A stretch of DNA of 64,000 bases from Symbiodinium natans (lineage: Eukaryota > Sar > Dinophyceae > Suessiales > Symbiodiniaceae): the NCBI GenBank assembly GCA_905221605.1, contig CAJNDS010002196.1:530450-594449 (forward strand). The letters are read 5' to 3'. A program made the position numbers and the translations under genes. The notes under the pieces were generated by a model. The model did no database searches. It saw only the letters and a list, made by a program, of their open reading frames with translations, and was not told where the DNA came from. Shown piece after piece: positions 21,855 through 32,551 of the stretch (positions are counted from its first letter, which is position 1; each line of letters starts with the position of its first letter).

Positions 21855-21990
21855 GGCTGCGAAGCGGCCTTTCAGCCCTCCAGCCTTTCTGAGCCGCAGG
21901 GGCTCTCTGAGGCCAGCGGATGAGTCTTTGAAGCGCTCTTGCTTTCAGCTTGAAGTGCTTTTGGGTACTGGGATGCATGGGGGCCGACTG
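21855..21990 (+). CDS. Candidate exon, unknown gene
   Basis: A CCCAACCCTAACC block precedes the CTCAG acceptor; the frame then reads EAAKRPFSPPAFLSRRGSLR and PADESLKRSCFQ. The minus strand is also partly open. The peptide is basic and serine-rich and has no recognised domain. Confidence 0.38.
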
Positions 21991-22683
21991 TGCCGGCTCC
22001 GCCACCGCCCAATTCTCAATCCTAAGCCCGAAGTCCAAGGGGAAAAATCAACCACGGTATAAAAGCTCATCAGTCTTTGGTCCCCTTGAATCCTTCTCTC
22101 TTGGCTCTGCATTCCGGTCGTGAGCCCCCCTCAAGAAGCCTCTACCGATGGATCCCAAACATCAAGCCGCCTCAGTAACACACTTAGAAATACCGAGGCT
22201 AGGAAAGGCGACGACCTGCAAATCTTCAAAGAACCTTCAAAAGTCTGAAAAACAAAAATTGTACAGCGGGCGATTCAACTATGAAACCCGTGCGGCCTGA
22301 GCCTCAGAAGGCCTGGCCTGGGATGGCCGGGATTTCTGCGCTGGGGGAGGCCCGGCCCGGCATCCGACTCTGCAGTTTAGCCCCAAAACCTGCGCTGTCC
22401 CAGGGGACTACAGGAGCCACCCTTACAAGGGAACCTCCAACTATTTAAGGGCTATTAAGTATATAGGGACTCCATGAGGTATATATAGGGGCTATGTAGG
22501 GTGGATGGTGAACCATGGTGGACCAGGGTAGACCATCCCTCGGTTGGAGGCAACTAGAGGGCCAGGGCCGAGGGCCTTTGTTGCTGCTCTATTGTTACTG
22601 GGTATTGTTTCCTGAAGTGAAGAGGGGGCGTTGCAATCACAAACGCCATCGCAGCGTGAGACAAGGTGCGTTTGCTGCTTCAG

Positions 22684-25620
22684 GGCTTAAGGAAGCTTGC
22701 GCCAGAGCGTTGGGACGGGTCCAAGTTTGGTGCTGGCAATCGCCTCCTGGCCTGGCTCAAGGAAACCCATCTGATAGCGAACCTGGCCTGCATCCCTTCC
22801 AGGCCGACTTTCCATATTTCATCTGAGTCTTTGCTGATCAGTCAGCACGTTTGGAGGAGGGCAGATTCTTCAACCCGCAAAGGTTTTTGGGCACTTTTCC
22901 GTCGAACCCCCACACACGTTAAGTCGCACACGGGCCACAGCACAAAAGCGTTTATTCAACAACCATGGTATTCAACCCGCCCAAGCCTCCCCCCCCCCGA
23001 ACCCCAGGCTTACAATCGACACTTCAAGATGCAGTCCGAGGAGGGCCCCGAGACCCCCAGCGGGGCCGCAGCTGCAATCCTGGCATCTCGGGCCTCGGAC
23101 AGCTATGGCTCCTGCGAGGAGGAAGGGAAGGCCGGAGCCTCCCTGCTCTTAGCATCAAGTGATAGGGGGATGAAGCATATGAAGCACAGGGCCCAAGCCC
23201 CTGAAGGATGCAGAGGTGGGAGATGCGAAGGTGCGCCGTGCCCCACGTCCTCGAGAGCTCCCAGGTAGGCTTCGGCTGGGAGTTTCAGGGTGGTAGGAGA
23301 CTTTCACTTGACGTCAGATTGCTGCGACCCGAAATCCTGCACTCGACATAACCCTAAACCCAGCAGAAGCGAGTGAACGAGAGACAGAATTCTGCAGACA
23401 TCCAAATCGTTTTGCCCTACAAGGCTTGGAAGAGGTTGGGGGCTTTTGTGGCGGCTTGGTGCAGGACTACCGGCGAAGCTGGGTCATGGTTTTGCATGTG
23501 TTATGATTGTTCTCGTGTCGGATTCCATAGTGACAGTCGAGCCGGAGTCTTTGGTCTTTCGTTTCAGGGCAACTTAGTAACTTAGGAAGGGCCAAATTCC
23601 TGGTGTCTGACTGGACCAGCGATGCTTTTACCGCCAAGACGATCTCCTCCGCGCTCTTCATGTTCTTCGCCACCTTCACCTCGACATTGGCTTTGGGAGA
23701 GCACATCAAAGAGTCCACCAACGGCTTAATCGGTCTAAACGAGTACCTGATGATGAATAGCCTGGCGGGCATGACCCACGCAATCTTCGGGTGTCAGCCA
23801 CTTCTGGTACTCCGGCCAACAGGGCCCATCACGCTTCTCTTCGAGAAGCTGCTGGACTTCGCCAATCAGCACGCCCTTCCGTTTTGGCCATTCTTTGCCT
23901 GGACAGGTATTTTTGTGGGCCTGCTCATGTTCCTGATATCGGCCTTTGAGCTTTGCAAGTACGTCAAGCACCTCTCCCTTTTCACAGAGAACATCTTTGC
24001 CACCTTCATTGGCATGGCCAGGGCTTCCCAAAATCTTTTCTGAGCTGGGGGGTTGGGACCTCCAATGCGCAACCTGATGCGCAAGATGCCCAAAACATCC
24101 CCCTGAACCCAGGTCTACATCAATGACGGCGTTCAGGGCATGATCCGGCTTTGGGGAGAGGGCTCGCAGGCTTCCTACGGCAGTGCAGCGGCAGCCTCCA
24201 AGCTCCTCACACTGAACATGACCATCGGCTTCACGGCCCTCACCTTGTCCCTGGTCGGATATAGACTGTGACTATTTGAGCATGGCTCGCACTCAGTTGT
24301 CTTGTGATAGCTGAACCCGAGCCTGGGAACTGAAATCCCAGGATCCGCAGTTGTGCTGAAAACTCTCTCACTTTCACACTTTGTTCTATGGTTTTAGGGC
24401 CTTCGAAAGCACTCTCATAGCAGACAAAAGACAAAGAAAGAAGCTGGGCGGGTGGGATTCGGGTTGCAGGTGGCTCAGCACGCTCCAGTCGTCCAAACTC
24501 CTGACTTTCAAGGGAAGGATGTTCCTCAAGGATTATGCCCTGACGATCAGCCTCTTCGTTTCGATCTTCGCGGCCCGGTATCTCAACCAGGGCCTTTTCC
24601 CGGTGACGTTCATCGACACGAAGACGAGCGGCTTCAACACCACCAGCGACAGAGTCTGGAATACGGACCTCACGGCCATCTCTGGGAGAGGTGTGCTGTT
24701 TGCTGCCCTGGCCGCCTTCCCAGTGGTGGTGTTCTTCTACCTTGACCAGAACATCTCCAGCAGCCTCTGCCAGAAGCCTGAGATGAAGTTGAGCAAGGGA
24801 AGCTACTTCCACTCCTCCTTCGCCTGTATGGCCCTCTTCAACACAGTCGGACCGCTCTTCGGGTTGCCCTTCGTCACCGGGTCCCTGCCCCACTCGCCCC
24901 AGTTTGTCCTGTCTTTGGCTGAGACCGACGAGGAGCACCGCGTCACGCGGGTGAGGGAAAACCGCCTGGCTCCCCTTCTGTGCTACTTCCTCATTGGCCT
25001 GCCCCTCCTAACTCCCACTCTGTTGGAGCACGTCCCCAAGGCCGCCGTCTTCGGCACTTTGATCTTCGTGGGGATCGATGGCATTCAGAGCACGCAGCTC
25101 TATGAGCGGGTGCTGCTCATGGTCACAGACCCACGCTTCTTTCCCAAGACGGGCCCCTTTGCAAATGTCCCCGCGTCATCTCTGCACTTGTACACCTTGA
25201 TCCAAATTGTCCTGGTCGCAGCTTGCTGGATGGTGAATGCTGGCTTCGGGCTTTACTTCCCGCTCTTCTTCATCAGTTTGATACCTGTGAGATGGCTTCT
25301 CGGTCTCGATGGTAACATATGGCACCACCCTGCGAGCTCTTTGCTTTTGTCTTGTCGTCTTTTCAAAGGATCTTAGCCTTTAAGCTGCTAGTGGCTAGTG
25401 GCTCGAGTGCCAGTGAGGCGATTGGTAGATTCACCTATTTGCTATTCACTTGCGTTGCTCCTGTTCATTTGATCTGGAAGACAGGTTTCTCGTGCCGAGC
25501 TTCTTTACCAAGCAGATCCTGGCGGATTTGGACCACGGCCTCGATGTCAAGGAGGAAGATGCCAAGGGCCGGCCAGGCTTTGTGCGGAGCAGCTCAATCT
25601 ACAAGGACATGTCTCCCTAA
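22684..25620 (+). CDS. SLC4-family bicarbonate/anion transporter
   Basis: Clear SLC4 membrane domain. Exons: about 22684-22802 (LRKLAPERWDGSKFGAG), about 23008-23158 and to 23264 (cytosolic tail, ends RAPRPRELPG), 23586-24010, 24113-24264, 24470-25288, 25485-25620 (stop TAA 25618). Family hallmarks are TSTLALGEHIKESTNGLIG, GCQPLLVLRPTGPITLLFEK, LSLFTENIFATFI then VYINDGVQGMIRLWGE, KDYALTISLFVSIFAARYL, RVTRVRENRLAPLLCY and LLTPTLLEHVPKAAVFG, and the C-terminal VPSFFTKQILADLDHG. The protein has many membrane spans and should move bicarbonate or a related anion across a membrane, with a likely role in carbon supply for photosynthesis or in pH control. Introns use GT-AG (23265-23585), a GG- or shared-G type (24011-24112) and GA-AG (25289-25484). 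The first exons and start codon are uncertain. Confidence 0.9.
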
Positions 25621-26398
25621 GAACGGACTGCGCACTGATGCGATGACAAGAGTTCGGTGTCACTTGCTGAAAACAGTCAGCCGTGGATAAAGATGCAGCA
25701 GCACACGTGCAACTACATGGGGGTGTCTGCGAAGCATCCTCAACTGGGCCTGCATGAGCTGTGGCACTGCAGTTTAGCTTAAGCAGTGCTGCCGCACTCA
25801 CATAGCTCTGCTCCCGGATGCTTTTCCTCCTTGACATGAAAACGCGTTCCAAAACTGGTTCCCCCCTCATCCAGAGGTTAAGGCTTAAGGGAAGCCTGGT
25901 GTTAATCGAGTTCCCTATGAAGAATCGGACCCAGGTGCTTCAGAGTGCTAGGTTTTAGGGGAGAGCGGTGTGAAAAGGACATCGGATCTAAGTTCAGGGA
26001 TTAGGGATTGGCACTGTTTTTCTGTGTGGCAAGCTTCCTCCGTGTCAAACGTGTGGTCTACATCACGGCTACCCTAGAGCCGTATAGTAGCCATCCACAG
26101 CGGCCTGAGCTGTGGCAGCTGAAACCCAGAAGCTTCCATGGCATCCATCATCCCATGCACTGACCCCTCGGAAGGCCGGCGCCATCTGACCTCCGCGGCT
26201 TCTTGTGCTTTTGACGGCTCCTACGCAGTTGGAGGACACCAAGTGGCCAGTGAGGTTGAGGGATTTGTGGTGATTTGTGACGAATGTGTGACTAGGGCCT
26301 ATAGGTCCTAGGTTCGAGAAAGAGTTGAACTGAAGTAGACTTGACAGCAAGGGTCAGCAAACGCTACAGAAAATTACGGGACTTAAAACGTTTTGCAG
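25621..26398. other. Intergenic, 3' of SLC4
   Basis: Probably 3' untranslated and spacer sequence. A 93-codon minus-strand open frame (26069-26350) ends QMAPAFRGVSAWDDGC... and is only weakly protein-like. Confidence 0.4.
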
Positions 26399-26706
26399 AT
26401 GTCGAAGGCGCAGGGGTTGCAGGTCGAGAAGGTGGCGGCGAACTGACATCATTGAACCCCGAGGCCGATGCCTCATTGCAGAGTGCAGTCCACCTCATCT
26501 TCGTCGTATCGTCACTATCACGAATATCACTATAGATAGACTCTCAGAGCTGCCATGGCATAGTGTGGTAGTTCCGAAAACGGGACCTAAACAAACTAGC
26601 CATTTGGGAGCCGGCCATAGAAGACTTTGATTGCACTCATCTCGGAGAGCCGGAGCTCAAGGGCATGCTTTGGGTCTGGCGGGATGCAGGGTCAGGGTCG
26701 CTCTAG
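26399..26706 (+). CDS. Candidate small gene, two exons
   Basis: A pyrimidine-rich GTTTTGCAG acceptor is followed immediately by ATG and MSKAQGLQVEK, up to a possible GT donor. A second piece (about 26612-26706) reads PAIEDFDCTHLGEPELKG, then MLWVWRDAGSGSL before TAG, and is followed by a TTTAGGG block. The link between the two is inferred. Function unknown. Confidence 0.32.
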
Positions 26707-26717
26707 GGTCTCCAGGG

Positions 26718-26775
26718 GGCATTAGGGTTTAGGGTTTTGGGGGGTTTAGGGTTTAGGGTTTAGGGGATAAGGTTT
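26718..26775. repeat. TTTAGGG block
   Basis: Several TTTAGGG and TTTTGGGGGG units directly downstream of a candidate exon end. Confidence 0.9.
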
Positions 26776-27088
26776 AGGGCTCATTGCAGGCGATTTTGGC
26801 CCTAATCAGCCTGCAAAAGCCCCCCCCCACTCAACGGCACAAGCTTGACCTGAGAGTCTGGTGCCAGTCAACCAGTCCCAGACTTTAGGATATATCTGAG
26901 GTATGTAGATTTCGGGTCGAGAGTTGAGGGCGGTAAGGCTTAAGACTCTCTGTGCCTTGTAGCAGCGAACATGATGTGGAGGATTCTCTGAATTAGGGGC
27001 CTTCTCTGCGTACCCTGAAATAGCAGGTGCCGCCTCATAAGGAGGACCCCAAAAAGGGGCCATGATTTACAGAAGTGCCCGCGCACGC

Positions 27089-27110
27089 AGCAATTTTTGG
27101 GTCAGTCCTA
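27089..27110 (+). promoter_or_regulatory. Possible relic of the dinoflagellate spliced leader
   Basis: GCAGCAATTTTTGGGTCAG, about 40 bases upstream of the ATG at 27149, aligns with the 3' part of the known dinoflagellate leader (GTAGCCATTTTGGCTCAAG) with a few mismatches and two one-base gaps. Such relics are expected where a trans-spliced mRNA was copied back into the genome. The match is imperfect. Confidence 0.35.
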
Positions 27111-27148
27111 CCGGTGGCCACAGTCGGCTGGCTGCGCAGCACGCTGCC

Positions 27149-27855
27149 ATGGGCTGTGCCTCGTCGACGGTTGTCACAGAGTTCCTCGACAGATGGGATA
27201 TTTTTCTACATCTTCCCCTGAACCCTAAATCCTAAGAGGAGGGATATTTAGGGAGTATCCCTTTTTTTGAGAGAGGGCTTCAAACGCGTGCCAGCCTAGG
27301 TTCGACATGCTGACCGTGAAGCACTCAGAAGCCGAAGACTTCGGAGTGCCGAAGGAGGTGAAGCACCTGCCCGCAGTTGGGTCGGCGCGCCTGGCTACAC
27401 AGCAGCTCCCGAGCATGGCCGATGAGTGCGCAAGTGTCAGCGCTGAAGACGGACCTGTCCGGAAGTGGTCCAACGACTCGGAAGGCTTTGGTGTCTTCTC
27501 TGGCTCTGCTGTCGTTTCGGTCCATGTCCCGGCCCACTTGAAGAGCATCATCAAAGAAGAGCCTGTTCTCATGGAGTTCGCGGTGGCATCTCAGGTCGAG
27601 CTCTCCTGGAGCATGCCTCCTTTGCGCGAGCGGGCTAGCTATCTCCCCGTTGGCGTCATGGTCCCTCCAGATCATGAGATGCACTTCCAGCACCTCGAGA
27701 AGCTTGACTCATTCCTGACAGAAGTCTCCAAGCTACCTCAGCGACTCGAACAGAAAGTTGCCATGAAGAGGATGCGGAGTGGCCTGGGCCCCGGGCCCAA
27801 AAGCGTGCGTGCTGGCAAGAGCTACGTGGGGAAGAGTGCCCTGCAAGCTCTCTAA
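27149..27855 (+). CDS. Unknown protein with an N-terminal MGC acylation signal, 200 codons
   Basis: Exon 1 (27149-27195) reads MGCASSTVVTEFLDRW; exon 2 (27300-27855) continues FDMLTVKHSEAEDFGVPKEV and ends YVGKSALQAL before TAA. Gly2-Cys3 at the N-terminus is a typical site for myristoylation plus palmitoylation, so the protein may be membrane-attached. The middle carries VVSVHVPAHLKSIIKEEPVL and HEMHFQHLEKLDSFLTEV (likely helical), and the tail is basic. The 104-base intron keeps the frame only as a GG-start or shared-G intron, and contains CCCTAAATCCTAAG and TATTTAGGG. No family recognised. The single intron and the leader-like relic upstream fit an mRNA-derived copy that gained an intron later. 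Confidence 0.6.
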
Positions 27856-29202
27856 TACATCAATGCCATACATGACACATAGTACAACTGCGATTTAATT
27901 TGCTGGTTCTTAGTCGGGAATGAAATTAGGTTCCCAAAATAATCTCTTAAAGGATGTGTGTATATACAGATCGGGATTATAAGGCACCAACCTTTTTCTC
28001 ATACCCTACTAAGAACCAGTTGCGTTATCTTTAAGCCTTGCGATTCCGCGCATGCAGATGATCAGGCGCAACTGTAGAAAGAGGTCACTTCCCCACCCGT
28101 TGACGAGGGCGCAGCTGCGAACATGTTGGAATCGCATGTGCAATAATTCTCGTTTCAACTTTGAGCGTCTTGGATTGCTGGCTTCGACGCTTATGGATTG
28201 TCATAGGGCAGTCGAAAACTGTAGGAGCAGACATACTGACCTTCAGACGGCTCTGTACGAATGGCTATTTGCGAAGGGCAACCAAGAACCCTGCGGATTT
28301 GGTTAGATGTGTTGAGTCCGCACCGTAGATTATGCCGTGGCACTCCTCAGTCTGGTTTCACTTCGCACAGGCTATGTATGGTTACGTCATGTATGTCATG
28401 TTAAGGTAAATAAAGGAGTAAGACTACTTGTAGTCCGGACCCATCTGAACATGTCTCTTAACTTTACAGGAAGTTTTCCCAATGACTGGGGGGGGCGCAC
28501 TGTCGGGGTCGCGCTGGCCACGCTTGTGTAGAAGTACCTTGGTGGCAAGTGAGGCACAGCCACTCAGTGCCTCACCTGTCGACGTGGTAGCGACGTGTCC
28601 AAGTCGGTTGGCACCGTGCCAAATCCCAACTGACGACTTTCCTATTTCCTTCCAGGAGGGCCTATTACGCCTTAAAATCCCACACAATCAACTCGATAAA
28701 CGGCTTTTTGAATGAGCCGTTGGGTATAACAGCCCTTGTTGCTGCTTGTGCTGCGCGTGGCCGATCGTGCCTGCAGCAGAAGCTACGAGCCCAGTATAGT
28801 CCAGTGCAACAGGCACGTGGAAGTGGTAATCGCCACCATACCTAGATGGTTCCTTATTGTGCACTCTGGTAAGCTTATACATTGCGTGTCATCTACCAGT
28901 AATAAAGATCATGCAGATCAACACTCAACCTTTTCACGTGTTTGCTTGCACTCCTTTGCGCGGGGGCAGCGCGAGACTTGCCACTGCATCCAGGAACCCA
29001 AATATGTCTGTCGTCTGATAGCTTCGGTACAACCTCCATCAACCTCCTAAGTCTCTTAATTGCTGCGGTCAGCATTGCTTCAAAACAAACAAGATAGATC
29101 CATGATTGCCTTACATGTACCCGTGAGCATCCACGTACGTACCCCCCAAGACTAGAACACCCCCATCACCCCCCAAACCCCAAGCCCAAAACCCTCAACT
29201 CC
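27856..29202. other. No confident gene
   Basis: Several open frames of 60-105 codons on both strands. The one at 28052-28306 (plus; ends HTDLQTALYEWLFAKGN...) is the most protein-like, but it has no motif or splice context. Confidence 0.35.
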
Positions 29203-31163
29203 AGCGCCGTGAGGAGCGGAACCCCGAGAGGCCCAAAACAAACGGAGCAGATCCCAAACCTTAAAGCCCCCTAAAAGCCCTCAAGGCATGGAAGCCCCTC
29301 ACCCAGCCCATAAACCCGAAACCCTTCAACCCAAAACTGCCCTAGACGCCTAAAAATCCAGACCTTCAGGCGCCAGATGTTCTTTGGCATGGATGGCGCC
29401 AAGTCGTCGCGACTCAAGGCAGCGAATGCCAAGGCCCAGGGCTCTCACAGAGGTTAGGGTTTCCGGGGTTTGGGGTTAGGGTTTCGGGTTTCGATGTTCA
29501 TTCTAGGACGTCGTTTTAAGTACATGGTTGAAGGGCATCAGATCAGCTGGGGCGTGGACAGCCGATGAGCATGACCAGTAGTTCTTAAACCTGCAACCAG
29601 CAGTCCTCCCCGAGCCCAATATCTACCCCTTAACGCCTAACCAAGAAAACCGTTGATATTTAAGTGCCTACACGAGTTGAGGTATACACTCCTGAATTCA
29701 GGGATATTGATTGCTCCTCTTTGCGCCTTTACACCCCACAAAACCGCAACAAGCTCGAAGTATCACCCTAAACCCTACACACACGCACACACAGAGAACC
29801 TTTCCCGGAGGATTTGCGCGACGGCTTCGACAAGTTCTGCGGCTCCTGGCTCGGAGCTCATAGACCAAACCCTCCAGCCGAAACCTTTAGGGGTTTAGGG
29901 TTTGGGGTTGGGGTGTTTGGAGTTCTACTCAAGTTAGGGCCGATCCATGGGCACGCCGAGGGGTCGAGCAGAAATCTGGAGTTCGGGGTGGAAGGACTCT
30001 CTCTCTCTCCCTCGCTCTCTCTCTCGTTCTCTCAATCTCACAGAGAGTAGAGCATCCTTTGCTTAAGGAAACGGATCGGGATCCTAATGGCAGATAAGTT
30101 ATTGAAAGGGGTATTGACTTCAGGTTTTACATCATCCAACCCATGCCCCGTACCACTATAGTCCCAGCTTTGCGGCCTAAACCCCAAAGAGGCCGCACAG
30201 GTAAGAGTCTGCATATCGTATACGTCGGCCTCTGTGGTAATAGTGTCGTTGCGGTTCGACTCTCACGTGCACCTTCTAATGTTAGCCCCTGGCTTTCAGC
30301 ACACACTGTGACCCAAGGCTCGGTATGGAGACCTACCTGAGAAAGCGAGCGTTCAAGATTTCTTACTTCAAGGTACTCCAGTGAGACTCTGATGGTGTGT
30401 TAGCCTCTCGGACATGTACAGCTGTTCTTCGAACCTGCACGCAAGACGACACAAAATCCACCAATTGAACGCAGCCGTTCGATACATTCCTATACAGTAG
30501 GAGGGCAATCTTTGGACAATTCTGCCCCGAAGCCGCGCGTTGGACAGCAGCTCGGTTGGGCTGTCGCTTGCAAGGATCGAACTCTGCAACTGTCCCATGG
30601 CTAGCACTACAGTAGGCTCCATTGGCACCATGGCACTATGGCCTTCGATGCCTGCAATCTTTGGGCAGGGGCGGAGTCTGTGCAGAGGGCGAAGTACTGT
30701 TACTGTTGACTTTGGCACAAGCCCGTTTGTAAGACCAAGGTGCCAGTTACCATGGCCACCACTAATCCGACATCTACGGTTTTGGGGTTCTTGCTCTGCG
30801 TATCCTTTTTCAGCCGTGTTTCACTGCAGCCAAAGGCGCAAAGAGGCGGAGCAGCAAAAGCAATGCATGCTCGTGCACACCCTGGCTGACTTCGAGACTC
30901 GATTCGAGAAGAAAGCTGTCGTCACCTCTTCCGTAGGATCTGCCTTCGAAGTGGCTCAGCCTGCTGGGAGTCCAGAAAGAAATCCTTGCGCTTGCAGACA
31001 GATGGTATGCTAGCTCGAGTGCTGCGGCTGAAATGAATCAGGCAGTGTCCCCCCGTGGAGCTTCCCCCTCGGATGCCAGGACATGCTTGACAAGGCGAAA
31101 GGCATCCTGGGCAACGGCCTCAGGAACGCGCGCGAATCGGACGCGCGAAGAAAACTGCCTTAG
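29203..31163 (+). CDS. Unknown gene, five candidate exons
   Basis: Candidate exons: about 29203-29255 (RREERNPERPKTNGADP); 29370-29452 (RQMFFGMDGAKSSRLKAANA then KAQGSHRG), C-rich before and GTTAGGGTTTCCGGGG after; 29811-29892 (DLRDGFDKFCGSWLGAHRPN), with CCCTAAACCCT before and GGTTTAGGG after; 30830-31004 (RRKEAEQQKQCMLVHTLADF then TRFEKKAVVTSSVGSA), after CTGCAG and before GTATGC; 31080-31163 (DMLDKAKGILGNGLRNA, ends RRKLP then TAG). The last join is canonical GT-AG and in phase. The protein is basic and helical, with a Gln/Glu/Lys-rich segment. No family recognised. The grouping of the first three exons with the last two is inferred from order and strand. Confidence 0.55.
29998..30036. repeat. 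(CT)n microsatellite
   Basis: Interrupted CTCTCT run within an intron of the preceding gene model. Confidence 0.85.
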
Positions 31164-31878
31164 AGTTTACATCCGAGTTTGTGCCGAGTTTACCATGAGA
31201 TCAGCATTGCACTAGGCTACGACCTCCTCCAGCTGTGTTTGGAGGGACCAGAAGCAGCTTTCCGGCATTTTGGTGCATGAGACAGGAAGAATAGGCTCAG
31301 CTCGGAACAGGACAAGCGCAAGCACTTAGTGGGAAGCCAGTCTTGCAGGTGAACGTCGGAAGGCGTTGAATTGTGCTGTTTCTTTTTGGTATCTACATGC
31401 CCACCGCAAGGAAAAGCTGGAGGAGACCAGGTTTTGCCAGCCTGCCATGTTCCTGGCCGGGTCGGGCACTCAGAGAGCCCCATAGCCCCATGCCGGGGCC
31501 TGATAAGAACCACAGTACACAGGCATGTCATAGGCCGAGCGACACAAGTCCTGAACTGCCGTATGGTTGGCAGTATCAGCTCTTACGCCTCGACACCTGA
31601 TGTCGGGTTACATAGTCCAACCTCTGGAAGCATCAGTCTTTTCTGGCCCATGTTCTGACCAGGCTTGCGGCCGTCGAGAAACTGAAGTCCGACAGTCCGG
31701 AGGCACATTGACAATCACATTGATGCGCATTTGTGTGCTGGGCATGTTGGGAACAGCGAGGAGCGCGCCGTGCGCTTGTGTCGTGTCTTTCGTGTCCACT
31801 GCGACAGTGGCTGAACAGCCTAGTTGCTGGCTGCCGCTTCTTGAGCTGTTCATTGCGGAGAGGGTGGAAAGGGGGTGT

Positions 31879-32232
31879 CAGAGGGTTGGTTGTGCCAGGT
31901 TCGAGTCGCGTTTTGTGCTAGATGAGGAACCCTGCAGAAGCCGGGTTGAACACATCGAGACAGGTACAGTAGGTAGGTCAGCACAGCGTGGCTGGGGTGC
32001 AACACTTGCACTCGGTATCTGGGAAGATTCCCGCAGCTGGCCATCATCTGCCACCCAAAACCCTAAGCCCTAAACCCTAAACCGCTATCTGCCGTTGCTC
32101 CTCCCCTGTTCGCAGAATGCCGCCAACTTCAAGGCCACAGCTGGACTGTCGCTAGGCCAGAGGCCCAGGGAGTCACCATGGGCTTTGCCCCCGAAAGAGG
32201 TGGCTTCACTGCCCTGCGTCTGCGAATCTTAG
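31879..32232 (+). CDS. Unknown gene, last two exons
   Basis: Exon about 31879-31961 reads VGCARFESRFVLDEEPCRS then RVEHIET, up to a GTACAG donor. The terminal exon 32116-32232, after CCCTAAACCCTAAACC and the acceptor TTCGCAG, reads NAANFKATAGLSLGQRPRES, ends SLPCVCES and stops at TAG. Upstream exons are not resolved. A 168-codon open frame (31567-32073) overlaps the first exon in the same frame and may include intron. Family unknown. Confidence 0.5.
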
Positions 32233-32280
32233 AGTGAAGCAGACCCTGAGATGAACTGGAAGCCCTGTACCTTGCGCGTC

Positions 32281-32326
32281 TGTATATATGTATGTACATA
32301 TATATATATGTATACGTACACATATG
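32281..32326. repeat. AT-rich (TATA/TACATA) microsatellite
   Basis: TATATATGTATGTACATATA-type sequence just 3' of the preceding stop codon. Confidence 0.85.
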
Positions 32327-32497
32327 TCCGTCCAGGGGCCTTCGGGACTTGTCATTTCCGAATGCGCAAACGAGCTTTGTCAGGTGAGTACACAGCTCTG
32401 TGCGTAGCTGGCGCCTTCACCTTCGAGGTGCTTTGTGTGGGGGCTTCTGGTTTATGATGCAGTAGGGTCGGGCTTGGTTTACGTGGCGTGACGAACA

Positions 32498-32520
32498 TCC
32501 GCTTTTTGGCTCAAAGGGAA
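32498..32520 (+). promoter_or_regulatory. Possible relic of the dinoflagellate spliced leader
   Basis: CATCCGCTTTTTGGCTCAAAG lies about 30 bases upstream of the ATG at 32552. It contains TTTTGGCTCAA, an 11-base exact match to the 3' part of the dinoflagellate leader; the rest matches poorly. Confidence 0.4.
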
Positions 32521-32551
32521 GCATGCTTCTGCTGCTCCCAACTGCTGCACA

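Noticed and set aside
22755-22775. GGCTCAAGG as a spliced-leader relic
   Set aside because: Only the last nine bases match and it lies inside a coding exon of the SLC4 model.
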